Shown here: one piece after another, positions 1 through 12,129 of the stretch | Position numbering within the stretch: the stretch's first letter is position 1 | How the letters are laid out: each line of letters begins with the position of its first letter | Source of the DNA: Pisaster brevispinus | Lineage: Eukaryota; Echinodermata; Asteroidea; Forcipulatida; Asteriidae | Length of the DNA: 64,000 nucleotides | Assembly (NCBI GenBank): GCA_023634235.1 | Contig: JAMKCF010000019.1 | Coordinates: forward strand, 10,929,684 to 10,993,683 | Direction of reading: 5' to 3' | Translations under genes and position numbers: made by a program | The notes under the pieces: generated by a model | Told to the model about the DNA's origin: nothing | The model's input: the letters and a program-made list of their open reading frames with translations, nothing else | Database searches by the model: none

Positions 1-780
1 ACAAAAATAACACCTTTAAATTTATTAAATTTGTTTAGAAATACTCCTTAAATCTAAAACATTTCATACCTTTAAAAGCATTCTAAACCACCCCAGTTAT
101 ACCTTCAGTACAAAAACCACACCTTTAAATTTATTTAATTTGTTTAGAAATACTCCTTAAATCTAAAAAAATTCATACCTTTAAAAGCATTCTAAACCAC
201 CCCAGTTATACCTTCAGTACAAAAATAACCTTTAAATTTATTTAAATTGTTTAGAAATTCTCCTTAAATCTAACAAATTTCATACCTTTAAAAGCATTCT
301 AAACCACCCCAGTTATACCTTCAGTACAAAAATAACACCTTTAAATTTATTTAATTTGTTTAGAAATACTCCTTAAATCTAAAAAAATGTCATACCTTTA
401 AAAGCATTCTAAACCACCCCAGTTATACCTTCAGTACAAAAACACCTTTAAATTTATTTAATTTGTTTAGAAATACTCCTTAAATCTAAAAAATGTCATA
501 CCTTTAAAAGCATTCTAAACCACCTTAGTTACCTTCAATACAAAAACCACACCATTACAATTATTTAATTTATTTACTAAATACTGCTTTAATAAAACAA
601 GTATCATACCTTTAAAAACATCCTAAACCACCCCAGTTGTACCTTCAATATAAAAAAAACACCTTTAAATGTATTTAATTTATTTATTAAATACCCCTTT
701 ACTCTAAAAAGTACCATACCTTTACAAATACTCTAAACCACCCATGTTATACATTTAAATTTATTTAATTTATTTATTAA
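1..780. repeat. AT-rich satellite, unit about 109 bp, about 7 copies
   Basis: Units begin with ACAAAAA near 1, 110, 219, 326, 436, 540 and about 650. Each contains the landmarks CCTTTAAATTTATTTAATTT, TTAGAAATACTCC and CTAAACCACCCCAGTTATA in the same order. The first five units are nearly identical and the last two are more diverged, as expected at the edge of an array. The array is cut by the left edge of the window, so its full length is unknown. It has no coding potential. Confidence 0.93.
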
Positions 781-936
781 ACGCATATAAAATAGACTGA
801 TCCCATTTGGTAAACCAGTACACTCCAGTGATAGCCTATATAAGTACACAAGGAATTCAACAAAGATGGCCGCAGTAAAAAATCTCTATATCTTCTCAAC
901 CCTTTTCCGGAAAGTGCAGTAGAGTCGTTTAATCCC

Positions 937-1185
937 AGCCAATCACTCCGACCATCACCCCTACCATTACCCCAAGCCCACATCCCAACCAGCCCAGCCC
1001 ACTGGCTGACTGACTACCCAGCAGCCTCCCAGCCCGTCACCCCCACCATACCCCAAGCCCTCAGCTCAACCATTCCAGTCCACTGGCCGACTGACTGCCC
1101 AGCCATCTCCAGCCCATCACCCCTACCATCACCCCAACCAGCCCAGCCCACTGGCTGACTGACTGCCCAGCAGCCTCCCTGGCCC
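937..1185. repeat. Degenerate C-rich tandem repeat, about 3 copies
   Basis: Three diverged units of roughly 70-80 bp share the phrases CCACTGGCTGACTGACTG, CCCAGCAGCCTCC and CATCACCCCTACCATCACCC. The block is very C-rich, unlike the AT-rich satellite to its left. Purine-poor composition explains the short open frames here, and no protein is recognised. Confidence 0.75.
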
Positions 1186-1355
1186 CTCAGCACTTAGAAA
1201 TTTTACTCCCCAAGCCAAGCTCCAAGGCCCTTGGTCAGCCCTCAGATCAGCCAAAAATCCAAGGGTATAGCCAGGGAAAACTTTTTCCTGAAAAAATTTC
1301 TAAGTCAGGCCATTCTAATATTCATCAGGTCAAAAATCGTATGATTTTCATGAAA

Positions 1356-1428
1356 GCTCAGTAGCAGAGCGGCGAGAGGGAGTGCATACTGAGCTGAAGG
1401 TACCGGGTTCAAGCCCTACCCATTTTTA
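1356..1428 (+). repeat. tRNA-derived element (SINE head or tRNA relic)
   Basis: An A-box-like TAGCAGAGCGG near the start and a B-box-like GGTTCAAGCCC about 45 bp later match the spacing of a tRNA gene. The acceptor arms do not pair cleanly, so this is read as a tRNA-derived repeat and not a working tRNA. A second tRNA-like element lies about 40 bp away on the opposite strand. Confidence 0.5.
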
Positions 1429-1466
1429 CAAGAAATGTAAAAAAAGTTATTTTTTACTGGTAAAAA

Positions 1467-1556
1467 AGGGGCCCACCAGGATTTGAACCCCCGAGCTCAC
1501 AGCTCCAGGATTCCGGGAGCTGTGAGCTAGCCCGCTGGGCTAAATCGCCGCTTGAA
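1467..1556 (-). repeat. tRNA-derived element, minus strand
   Basis: On the minus strand there is an A box TAGCCCAGCGG, then a paired variable segment (AGCTCACAGCTCC and its near complement), then a B box GGTTCAAATCC. The layout resembles a class II tRNA with a long variable arm. The acceptor stem is not convincing. It faces the plus-strand tRNA-like element at 1356-1428. Confidence 0.5.
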
Positions 1557-2224
1557 AAAAATCGCTCGGAACTAATATATAAACCTTAGAATGGATTGGT
1601 CAAATAAAAAAAAATAATGAGATGCGCCCTATAACCTTTGACCTTTGCATGAGCTAGGAGAGGAAAAAGTAAATACAAAAATGTTTGTTGGTGTACGTTA
1701 AAACAAGGGGTTTATTCATACCATTTAAAAAAGCGAAACAAAATTACTCATAATTATACTAAATGTGTTTTGCAAGTAAACTACAAACCTTAATAAGTAT
1801 AGTCTAACATAAAATTTACAAGATAAATAATACAAAATATTTAACGAAATAACAGACCTTCTGCACATGACGCCATTTAAGTAGGGCGCCCTCAAGTAGA
1901 GGTCAAAAGAAGGTTGCTCATTTGCCTAACCTCTGCGCCCCCCCCCCCAATTTTACTCTATCAGTTTAAAATACACCGTATTTATTTCAATTTATTATGA
2001 GAACCCTTATAGACTACAAATGCAGAGCAAGTGCTTTATATAAACTACTATACACTTCAATATTCATAGCATAATGTATGTGTTTAAATTTCCTTTGGTC
2101 AATGCATAGAGCGCTACCAATATCTAGCTGCCATTTTATTCATTGGTAAAAGTCACCCTCATGCACACGTCTAAGGAATAAAACTTCTCAAAAGTAAGAA
2201 AATAGACTATCTACTTTATATGAT
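1557..2224. other. Non-coding, nothing recognised
   Basis: AT-rich sequence with a C homopolymer near 1940. I see no exon-like coding stretch, RNA gene or clear repeat boundary. Confidence 0.5.
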
Positions 2225-2612
2225 GTTAAAGGTAATATACAGGATTGGTAGAGTGGACAAAATATTTACAGTGATCATGTTTTGTGTGATCATTGATATA
2301 ATACATAAAATAACAAGCCTGTGAAAATTTGGGCATAATCTGTTGTGTGAGTCAGGGGAAAATAGTGAAAAGCATGCACAACTTTCAACATGTAAACACA
2401 TTGGACTTAATTTTGATAGTAACAATCGATATCAGCTGTTGCATTTTCAAGGTTTTCAGATACAGCTTCCTTGAATAGGACTTCATTTCAGAGGGAAATA
2501 TTTCACAGAAAAAGTGGCTCTAGTATGAACTCCATAATCAGTAAGCTTTCAGGCTAAAATTAAACAGTGACCTTTTTGTTTTACTTAACCAATCCTGTAT
2601 AATACCTTAAAC
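2225..2612. mobile_element. MITE with 25-bp terminal inverted repeats
   Basis: The left end, GTTAAAGGTAATATACAGGA followed by TTGGT, and the reverse complement of the right end agree at 23 of 25 positions. The element is about 388 bp and carries no coding sequence. A diverged relative lacking the left end lies at about 26374-26660 and shares GGATTGGTAGAG, AACCTGTGAAAAT-type and GTGAGTCAGG phrases in the same order. No clear target duplication was found, so the superfamily is open. Confidence 0.72.
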
Positions 2613-3479
2613 GTATAAAAACATTAATTATTACCTATAAAGTTGCCCCCCCTTTAAAAAATTTCCTTAAGTCACTGCAAGAGGGCGCTCCTCTATCTAG
2701 CCACCATTTTATTCATTCACCCTCATACACATGCCCCGTGAATAATACATTTCTTACAGTAATATTTCTTATACACAATAAAAGTGGTTTTTATAATATC
2801 AAAGATTACTTAAACTTTATTTCTGTACACAAGTCAACTGTGGAATCATTCCGTCCTTTAAACACACTGATTTAATATTCACATCATTTAATTATGTAAT
2901 CATTTCTTCTTTTCTTCTTTTCAAGTATTACACGATACCTTACAGAAACGAGGCTGCTATTTTGCACTGCTTAATCGATGCACCGATTGCATAAAAACTG
3001 CGCTTTAACATTCAATCTCTGTGGCGCCCGTTCATAAAAAACAAACATTTCCGTTTACCGACATTACTTACTGTTTCAGTTTCTATTTATTAAAATTAAC
3101 TAATTCTTCATAATTGTTTATTATTATAGCATCAATTTCTGAATACGATTAAATGCGGTGCATAAATTGTAAAGAGCAATGTGCACACGCACCTTGGTTA
3201 AGTTAATTTTCCAACATTTAACTTGTTTCATATAAAATAAAACATAATTTTAATCTACATGTAGGCCTGGCATACACACTGTTTATATAAAGATCATACT
3301 GGTGATAGCTAAGTAAGTTAGTAAGTGTTAATCTACATGTAGGCCTGTCTTGTAAGAGGGCTTGAACAAAAAAGACCCCCACCCCTTATGTGATGTAGGC
3401 TTTTCTAATAATTACAAATAAAATAGCAATAATATTACTCTACTTCAACTCCCAACATTAATTTATTTTTGTCTCACCT
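2613..3479. other. Non-coding AT-rich sequence
   Basis: No gene, RNA or repeat could be supported. The phrase ATCTACATGTAGGCCTG occurs twice (about 3255 and 3332), suggesting a short local duplication. Confidence 0.45.
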
Positions 3480-6400
3480 GTTACCCCTACAATTTATTTC
3501 ATGGATGAACATCATGTGAATGTAAAATATTTTCAAGAAAGAAAGCCATTTGTTGCATTTGACATACAAATTGACAGCTTATAATTTATCACTATTATTC
3601 CTAACACTGTTACTCATTACATGGTAGTAACTTATCACATGTACTTTTACATCTATGAGATATTGTAAAATGTAAACTTATTCAAATTGGAAGCATAGAC
3701 TGTTTTAGAGTTAGGTCTAGAATAGGTTAGTATTGATGTAACTGATTTTTTTTTATCATATCAATGTAAATCATATTAGTGTTAATATATAAATCTACTT
3801 TCTAAAAAAAAAAAACCTTTTGCTGAATATTATTTGAATTTAACTGAAGTAACACAAGGCCAGGATGACTTAAGAGTTATCGACTTTAAAAATTAAAAGC
3901 ATAGAACTTGTCATAAAAAAAAATCATCATATATGTTAGTGTCTGTTGCATTCAAATAACATTGATGGGTTTTAATTCAAAACCTACTTTAATTATGTTA
4001 GTAGAAAATACTACAGAATCTTCATCACATATTGTCAAATTCATGAACTGTTAGACAAAAAGCATTGTTGTAAACTATGAATTACAAATTCTATTTTTCT
4101 CTACTGATTAAATTACCAATATGCTACTTTGTATTGTGGTCATTTCTTTTAGTAATTTTAATAAAACCATAGATGTCATTTCTTTTCTTTTGAGATGTCA
4201 GTGGCGAGATTTAATTCAATGTAAAATAATATCATAAGTAATATGATAAGTTATAAGTTGTTTTGGTAATTCATATATAAAACAAATTTGTTTTAATGGT
4301 GTATATACATATATTTATTATTATTAATTCTTCATGTTATCACTCAGCTATGTATTTTTTTTTACACCCAGTATCTTTTTTTGTCATAATCTTGTTGATT
4401 GGGAAAATTTGTCATATGTTGTGAGAGTTTTGGAAAAATATAATAACACACTTTGGGACAAACAGTAACAACCTCTTTCTATACAAAATAATACATTTGG
4501 TATTTGGTCGCAATATCTTCAACGCGCAATGACTTTATGTCCGCCCGACTCACACTCCAACCCATCTTTCTAAACAATATTTTTGTTAGTCATGCACAAA
4601 ATAACATGTACCCTACTAGTGATTTCATTAGATGAACATTAAAAGACAAATTTAAATGGGGAAAATGTAACTACTTGTATCTTACATAAAATTTGACAGT
4701 TGTATGTCAGCCTATAGTTTATTAATGCTATTTTTAGCATTGTTATTTCATTGTAGTTAGTATTTGTAAAATGTATAGTTAGTTATTCAAATTTGCAACA
4801 AAAACTTGTTAGAGTTAGATTAATGATGATTGAATTTATTTGTAAAATTTTGTCCAATAAAAGAATCAATTTATCATTATTTTACAATGTTATTAGTTGC
4901 ATTTAATTGAAGTAACACAATAATAAGATTTGTTTAAGGGTTAAAAACAATAATCACACGTATAGAACTTGTAATAAAAACATTATTGAAGGATATGTTA
5001 AATGTCTATTTCATTCAAAAAACTAATTTGATAAAATTTTAATTCACAATCTCATTTATTTTAATTGTGGAATGTTAGTATGATGTATTGTCAAATTTAT
5101 TAACTGTTAGACAAAAATCTTAGACTTAAAAATTTTAAATTGTAATTTTCTCTACTGATTAAAATACCTACATGCTACTTTGTAATGTGGACACTTCTTT
5201 CAGTCACTTTAGACAAACCAAACAAGTTATTTCATTTCTTTTGACATGTTAGTGGCAAATTTAATGGAATTTTAATAAATAATAATTAAAGTTGTTTTGT
5301 AAAACAAACTTGTTTTTAAGAAAGCCCTAACTACAAATCATTTAATTTTTCAAATAATATCAGCAGTTTAAGTATGCTTATTTCATTACAAATAAACCCT
5401 TGTTTGATCACCCCCAACTGTTAATTTTTTTGGTTACAGGAATACTTGTTCCCCCTCTGTCTAGCCTTGTCTATTTTTTTCCCCAGTATTTATATTTAAA
5501 CTTTAGGCCTATATATTGTTTTTCCTTCATCACAAAAAGTAATGCAGAAAATGGACTTATAAGCTTCTATTGAAAAATCTAAAATATTTAAGTAATTAAG
5601 TACATCATTGCAAGCATTTTAATTAAGTCAGTTTTAAATTTTGCCAAATACATCCTGGTTAGGTTAGTAGAATTTGAACTCAAAACCTAATTTAGTTCTG
5701 AAATGTTAGTAGGAAACACATAACTTTTATCATAAATTTTGTCAAATTCAAGAACATTATTGTGACTTTTTTTTTATGGATAGACACACTGGTCATAGGC
5801 CTATAGTAATCTATCTGTCTAGAAGTGGAAAAGCATTTATTTTTATAGCAAGTACTTATTGCAACTGGGATATTTTATTTCATATTTTATCATGTTATAT
5901 ATTGAATTTTTCATTTATAAATTGTAATTTGTCTTTTGATTAAGCTACTCGTAAGGCAGTCATTTAATTTTAGTCATTTTTTCACTACTATATCAACTAT
6001 AGAAATTATTGATTTTCAGATGGTTAGTGGTGAAATTTAAATGAATTTTGATAAACAACTCATGGGTTATTTTTGTAATTTAACTTTTTTGTCAAAAAAA
6101 TCAACAAATCATTAATTAAAAAAAGTATGTATGTTTTATTATCAATAATTCATTGTTTGCTCCCCTCTATTTTAATAACTTGTTTTGTGTTTTTTAGTAT
6201 TTTTATTGAAACCTTATATAATGTATAGATATATTTTAAAATTAATATGTTATATTATTCTTTTGTTACTTGTTAAATTTTTAAATACCTATTGTCTGTG
6301 AATTATGGAGAAAAAAGAATAACATATTCCTGTACATTTTCACAGGTCTTTAGACAAACAAGACCTATGCGACGAAACAAAAACTCTGATATTGCCGCAA

Positions 6401-6720
6401 TATTTTCAACGCATGACAGCTTTATCTTCGCACGACGTACTCTCCAACCCATCAGCAGCAGCCTCGTTTCTGAACTTAACATGATCGCGTAAAAGTTAAA
6501 CCAGTGGACACTTATTTTGCCAAAACAATCAGTCAAAGTTACTGTATATAACACTTATAAATGCAGAGCATGGACCCAAAGCTTACAACTAAAAAACAAA
6601 CATTTAAATGATTATAAGTACACCATTGTATATAAGTACACCATTGCAAGCATTTTAATTTCAGTCAGTTTTAAATTTTGCCAAAAACATCCTGGTCGAT
6701 TAGTTAAAAGCAGGGCCACC
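3480..6720. repeat. Degenerate long tandem repeat, AT-rich
   Basis: Similar blocks recur in the same order. The phrase around ACTGTTAGACAAAAA, TCTCTACTGATTAAA, TGCTACTTTGTA and GTTAGTGG- or GTCAGTGG-type sequence appears near 4048-4215, 5104-5260 and, more diverged, 5930-6040. ATTGCAAGCATTTTAATT followed by CAGTTTTAAATTTTGCCAAA occurs at about 5608 and 6642. A block with CTCCAACCCATC occurs near 4556 and 6440. This is best read as three to four decayed units of 0.6-1.1 kb. No protein is recognised inside. Confidence 0.6.
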
Positions 6721-7035
6721 AACGTGCAGGTTCCAGGATACCAGCCCCATCACGCTTTCCAGATCGTCAGGGCCATTGCACCTCCCATAAGGAAGGGTCC
6801 GGTCCGCCACCCCAAGGCGAACAAGTCCCCGAGGCAGTCCCCTACTGTAGTAACGCGGTCCACTAGCCCCACGGCCTAGACTAGGGACTACTCCCGTTAG
6901 TCAACCGATTGTGATCACACCAGAACCATCCTACCCGCTGAGGAGCCTGATGCACCTTTAAGATCAACCACCGACTGTCACCCCGGCCGGAAGTAGGACC
7001 CCACAAGCCACGTGCAAGTGTCCAGGTCCCTTTAA
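6721..7035. other. GC-rich non-coding block
   Basis: Composition changes abruptly from AT-rich repeat to GC-rich sequence with many CCCC runs. Short open frames exist but none shows a known domain or continues past a plausible splice site. Possibly a retroelement remnant. Origin not determined. Confidence 0.35.
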
Positions 7036-7073
7036 CTATTCGGAATTTTCCGTGTTTGTACCACCATCGATTC

Positions 7074-7219
7074 CGAATCGCCGCACCACCAAATCGGAAC
7101 GCCGCACCACCAAATCGGAACGTCGCACCACCAAATCGGAACGCCGCACCACCAAATCGGAACGCCGCACCACCAAATCGGAACGCCGCACCACCAAATC
7201 GGAACGTCGCACCACCAAG
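7074..7219. repeat. 21-bp minisatellite, about 7 copies
   Basis: The unit CGCCGCACCACCAAATCGGA plus A is repeated with only C/T variation at the third base (CGCC or CGTC). Because 21 is a multiple of three and the unit has no stop in several frames, it gives artefactual ORFs encoding RRTTKSE repeats on one strand and WWCGVPI- or DLVVRRS-type repeats on the other. No gene is inferred. Confidence 0.95.
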
Positions 7220-9560
7220 GCTCTAAGATCGCAAATTTCATAGCGCAAGAAAACGCGTATGTGCTTGCTTGCAATGGTGTACTTATTTACAGGATGTTAA
7301 CTGTATAGTGCTGCAAAAACAGCCCACTATACGACGAATAAAGAATACATCAAAACTAACACATCTACAATATCTTACTGTTGAAGACAACAAACTGCTG
7401 GTTGTTCATTCATGACTGCTAGATGAACAGCTCAGATCTTGTGATGATACTGATGCTTCCATACGCATTGCTCTCCTGTCAGTCAGGGTGGATCTCTTAA
7501 ATCTCTGGCTCTGACAGTTTTTAAAAATTAAGTCAACAATTACAATGTGCAAATTTGCAACCCTTCCAGGGGTGATTAACAATTAAACACAGTGATAGAT
7601 GGTACCAATTTTTCACAGTGTTATAAGTCATTATTGTTTGTTACTTTACCATTTCTGTTTTTACCCTTGTTAAAAGTAAACCATAGGAATCTGGCAGAAT
7701 GTTTACAAACTCAAATTATTTTTATTTTTGACGCTACCAACAATTGTTGCCCTTTTTTTCAGGGAAGATATATAAGTGGATTTTTTTTAGCTTAAAGATC
7801 TCTTCGTCTACTGATCAGAAGATTGCAATATTATGGCGAGGTTAAACAACAGTAAAAAAAAACCCTGTTGTTTTGCAATTCACTCATCACTCTAGAGAGT
7901 ATTACATTGATTGATGCATCTTGTGAAAGCTGAACAAAAGAGGGAAAATATTAACTTCTGTTTAAGTCAGACCAACAGTAGACATTCTGCACAGTTATTA
8001 CAGAGCTCCATTTGGGACCAAGGGTAAATATTAAAAGAAAAGTTGTTGGGAATTCACCTTTTACCGAAGAGTGCAGCTCCTTTATCTCAGGCTGGTCTTG
8101 GACATCTACTTGTTGACGGGAGACGCTAGGCCTGTCTGAAACACAAACAAATTCCTCCTAGCAGTAACGTGGTTCAGATCTACAAAAGCATATTTCCCCA
8201 CCAGCAGATACAATAATGATAAGATTTACAAAAAAGAAGCGCCCCCTACAACCCACAACGACTCAAGGGTTGAGCACCATGTATTCCCGTTTTCTTGAAC
8301 AGTCAAAGAACAACCACAAGATGCAGCAAAGTGAGGAAAGTGGGATGTACATGTATGCTCTTCAGGTAATTATTTGTTCACAGACCCAAACCTTACTACT
8401 GTGAGGAGGAGTCTATGTCACTCTACTTACCTGTAGAGCCACTATTTATTCATAAACTTCCACCGAAAAAAGACATGGGTATGCAAGATGGTACTGTATG
8501 CATATGGAGCTATCCCAAGTTCGACTGCTAGGAGATAAAAACGGATGTGATGCCCTGAGTGTCAAGGTGCATGCCCAAGATAGGGGCGCCATCTTGAACA
8601 CATCTTGGGTTAATAGACTAGCAAAGAGTCATCAATCATAACCACTAAGCATGTCTGAACTGACGAGATTAGTCATAGTGAAGTCAATGTCTGGGAAAGG
8701 TCCTATGACAGTCTGCAATGCCAGGCAACTCTCATGTACATAGAGTAGGAAGTCTCCCACCACCCCTACAGAAGTTTTTTTTTTTTTTGGGGGGGGGGGT
8801 GAGAGTGCAGTCTACACCATTTCAGGAAATGGTATATTCTGCAGTTGTAGATCTTTATAGTCAAAGTTCAACAGCAGTGTGTCACAATCACTGCAGCTCA
8901 GTCCAAAATGCCTGCCGAGCAGAAAGATCTTGGGACAACTCTCCGCATGTCAGATGAACACCCTGGGGAGCTTGATGCAGAAGACCCGACCCTGGCTGGA
9001 AGAGAATGTCTAACCTCTGGGTCCACCAGCAGGTGATTCAGGAGTTTGACCAGCCTTGGGAACTACTGTTGCAAGGCATTAATGCTGCAATGGGTTCAGG
9101 GCACCTTATGCATCATACGGGTAGTTATTTGTTGCAAGAACTTGCAAACATCTCTTCATTGGGACAATCGCTCAGTGAGAATATTCACTAAACCCCCCAA
9201 GGGGAATAGAGTCCACTCTGTATGGACACTCCGGCCCCCAGACAGGGTGTTGGCCCTATTGTTGTCCTTGCCCGGATGGACTGCTGGCAGAACAAAATGG
9301 TGTTGAATGCAAGGAAACCAGCCATTTCGGCCTCTAGCAAAGTCCGCCTCAGAGCCAAGTCACCTCATAGCAAGGTTGCCTGCTAGCAAAGTCGTACCTT
9401 GCAAAGTCGCCTCTCTTAAAAATTACTAAATATAAAAAAACTAAAGAAATTGTAATCAAGGTTTTTGGAGTGCTGTTTTGTACTTCTTTTTGTAAAATTT
9501 TCGCTTTTTCTACTTTTTCTATTTAATTCAGAATTTGGTAAAAAGAAATTAGAGAAATTT
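7220..9560. other. Non-coding, nothing firmly recognised
   Basis: Unique-looking sequence with short frames only. A T-run joined to a G-run lies near 8777-8800. Around 8905-9300 there is a less AT-rich stretch with diverged plus-strand open frames broken by stops, possibly a retroelement relic. No domain could be named. Confidence 0.4.
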
Positions 9561-10316
9561 AAAGTTATTCAGTTTGATTTGTTTGCATTTTTTTAATTTG
9601 TAAAAAAAAGGAATTTGATTTTTCTGCAGCATAAAATTGACTACAAGATTTTAATAAATGATAAATGATGGGGGCAACTTTGCTAGGGGGTGGGACTATG
9701 AAGGTGTCAACTTTGCTGGGGGTAAAATGACTGGCATTCCTATGAACCGGTGGACCAGCTCCCAAGCCATTGGCAGTTAGCCTGAACATGTGCCCCCTGT
9801 GATGATATGGCACTATTGTGATAATGTTGCATTGTACGTTTCTGGACTGTTTTACACTAGGCTTTGAAAATGTATGTAAGAATATAAAACAGCTAGCATT
9901 TCCAGAACATTTGTCTTGTAAGACCATTGTTTGAACACTCCGAAGGGCCACGCCCATCGTGGTGTATAATGAAGGTGTGGAATCAGCCAAAGTTTGGCTA
10001 GTACTACCAAGATTCGGTATCATACTACCAAGATTTGGTGTCAGCTTGATTGTAAGACTGATAACAGATGCGCATGTTAAATCTGCAGAAATCGACCAGG
10101 TCCACTGAGTTTGAGCTGGTGCCACCATTGTTGGTAGGAAGAATATGACACAATTATGTTTTAGATTCAACACTTATTCCTCTGTTGGGCAGGATCTGCC
10201 TGAAAAGAGGTCAAGCCGTGCCCCCAGGAAAACCGGCATCTGTGAGGAAAGAAGATGTAGCTTCTTGGAACGGATGATAGAGCTGAGCTTGATTGCTAGC
10301 CGCATCGTACGTACTG

Positions 10317-10580
10317 TCATAAAGGACATTCTGGACAGATAGGAACGTGTAGATACGCCTCCTTTAAGTCCAGAATTGCCACCAATGAATGCACTTTCAG
10401 TGATTCTAAAACGTTTTTAAAGTGTGTCCATCTGGAAACGATTGTGTTGAATGAACTTGTTTTAGAGGCTTCAAGTTGAATATCGGGTGCCATGTAGCAA
10501 CCTCCGTCTAGGGAACCAGAAAGAAAGTTGACATGAATCCCATTTGGCTCTCTCCAGACTGGACCACCTGAGATGATCAT
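10317..10580 (-). pseudogene. DIRS/Ty3-type reverse transcriptase fragment
   Basis: The minus-strand translation contains the reverse transcriptase block ending in VAILDLKEAYLHVPI, typical of DIRS-like retroelements (D-L-K-D/E-A-Y-x-H-V-P-I). It is preceded by an F-L-x-x-S-x-D-G-G segment and by SSFNTIVSRWTHFKNVLESL, where the fingers region is expected. The downstream half of the domain, including YxDD, is missing or shifted. It sits among other degenerate minus-strand pieces and is a dead fragment, not a gene. Confidence 0.6.
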
Positions 10581-10869
10581 TTAAATAGGAAGGATCTGAT
10601 GTCCAATTGGGGGTTGTTTGTGAACGCCAATGCGATTGAATGTTTTGAACATTCACCACTTGGAGGTCACCTGAGCCCAAAACCCCATAAAGAATTATTC
10701 CTGTATGGGTCCATTGGCGAGTTAGAGGCCGCCTCAAGCCATGCTAGCATTATTTGCGCCAGGTCCAGGATAATGGGGTTGGCACACAGGGCTGTACTTC
10801 ATCTGTGATTGATGAGAGCCATTAAAGGGTTGGGCTTCAGTGCGTTAGCCATCCCTAATAGCGCACAGC

Positions 10870-11064
10870 CCTAAAAGATTGGCTGCATATTGCGCCACAG
10901 CACCTTGTAAACCATTACATGGTGCTATGTAAAGGAGTAGGTCTCATACTTCAGACGAAGCCCCTCATACCTTACAGGAAAATACAGAATGTTAAAGCGC
11001 CTTGAGCGTCACTGAGTGACGGATATGAGCGCTATATAAGAAGCCATTATTATTATTATTATTA
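10870..11064 (+). mobile_element. SINE, 5'-truncated, with ATT-rich tail
   Basis: The body phrases GATTGGCTGCATATTGCGCC, GGAGTAGGTCTCATACTTC and GCGCCTTGAG are followed by GAGCGCTATATAAGAAGCC and a run of ATT. The same phrases occur in reverse orientation in the SINE at 42215-42645. The tRNA-like head is absent here, so the copy is 5'-truncated. Confidence 0.8.
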
Positions 11065-11109
11065 AAAGCTACCATGGTTAAGCTTAAACATGTTTTACGT
11101 GACCGAATT

Positions 11110-11433
11110 TTAAATGAATTTATTTATGAGAACAAACTCATACATAAGCCTAAACAGCTGACGACGGGGAAAGCAGAATGTCGGTTCAGCCATAAGTTTC
11201 TGAGACAGTTTGGCCATGGATGCAAAAGGATTGATCTTGTCAGTTGTCTTCAGTCTTTTTGCCCTGGCTTCCATTGATTCCTGGAATTTACCAGCCAAAA
11301 GGTCCACACCAATAAGTGGTAATGTTGGTGCGTTTGTGTGCACCCTCCAATGGAAGGAACAGCGTCCTACACACATCAGGTCTAGTGAAAACACAGGAAA
11401 AACTGGCATATAATTGCTGCCTGCTGAACTCAT
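11110..11433 (-). other. Open frame in retroelement mosaic, unrecognised
   Basis: A 107-codon minus-strand frame containing a basic, alpha-helical stretch (GVDLLAGKFQESMEARAKRL). It lies between two DIRS-like fragments and could be part of a gag-like protein, but I recognise no diagnostic motif. The two flanking frames on the plus strand are shadows. Confidence 0.2.
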
Positions 11434-12129
11434 TTTACATTTAAAAGTCTTGTATTATGAGGGCGCAGTATCCCAGAGGGATGGCATATGCAAAACCTGA
11501 ATCATGTCCTGCTGTACAAGTTGCAGTTCTGTTTCAGCTAAAGATATAGGCCATGCCATGTGGATCCAACCCAGTGGCTGGATTCAAAGCACCCTCAATT
11601 GAAGAATCCCCTATGTCCGAGAATGATGTGGGTGGGTAAATGCTCAGTGCTGGAGGTGATGCTGAAACATGGTTAACTGTGTGCATTGACTTTGAGTATT
11701 TAAGCCATGGCCAACATGCAGACCAGGAGGCCGAGGACGACTACAAGGTTCAGTTGTCCCTGAACCCTGCCCAGATGTCAGCCAATGGCCATGGCCGTAA
11801 TAGGAAGGCAGATATGGAATAAACAGCCTGTAAAAACCCTTGACACAGAAGAGTCATGGCAATGATATTTCTTGCCCTTGTGTGATTCACCAGACCGAGC
11901 TGGAAGAAAATCGGTGGCGAGGACATTGGTTTTTTAAGAGAGCGGCCACAGGTTAACTCTGAAAATAATTCAGAAGACACTATTGGCTTAGGAACTCCTG
12001 ATGCTGAGAAAAATTTGACATCGATGAAGTGGGTTAAGCCCCGTACTCGGTTCCATTTTGTGTTAAATAAACCCACCCACTTGGAACATGTGTGTAGGTA
12101 GGTATCGTAGTCAAACAGGTGACCTATAA

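Noticed and set aside
1467..1556. A functional tRNA gene
   Set aside because: A and B boxes are present but the acceptor stem does not pair convincingly and a second tRNA-like piece lies alongside. A tRNA-derived repeat is more likely.
6517..6879. 120-codon plus-strand frame ending in Pro/Arg-rich sequence
   Set aside because: It crosses a sharp change from AT-rich repeat to GC-rich sequence, so the frame is a chance join. No domain is visible.
7074..7219. Regular short repeats that might suggest a CRISPR array
   Set aside because: There are no spacers: the units are directly adjacent. The window is eukaryotic.
7032..7274. Repeat proteins of RRTTKSE or WWCGVPI type on both strands
   Set aside because: A 21-bp repeat (7 codons) with no stops gives open frames on both strands. 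Nothing outside the repeat extends them as a gene.
9565..10173. 202-codon minus-strand open frame
   Set aside because: No recognisable domain, low-complexity C terminus, and location in a mosaic of dead retroelement DNA. It may be part of an element but cannot be supported as a gene.
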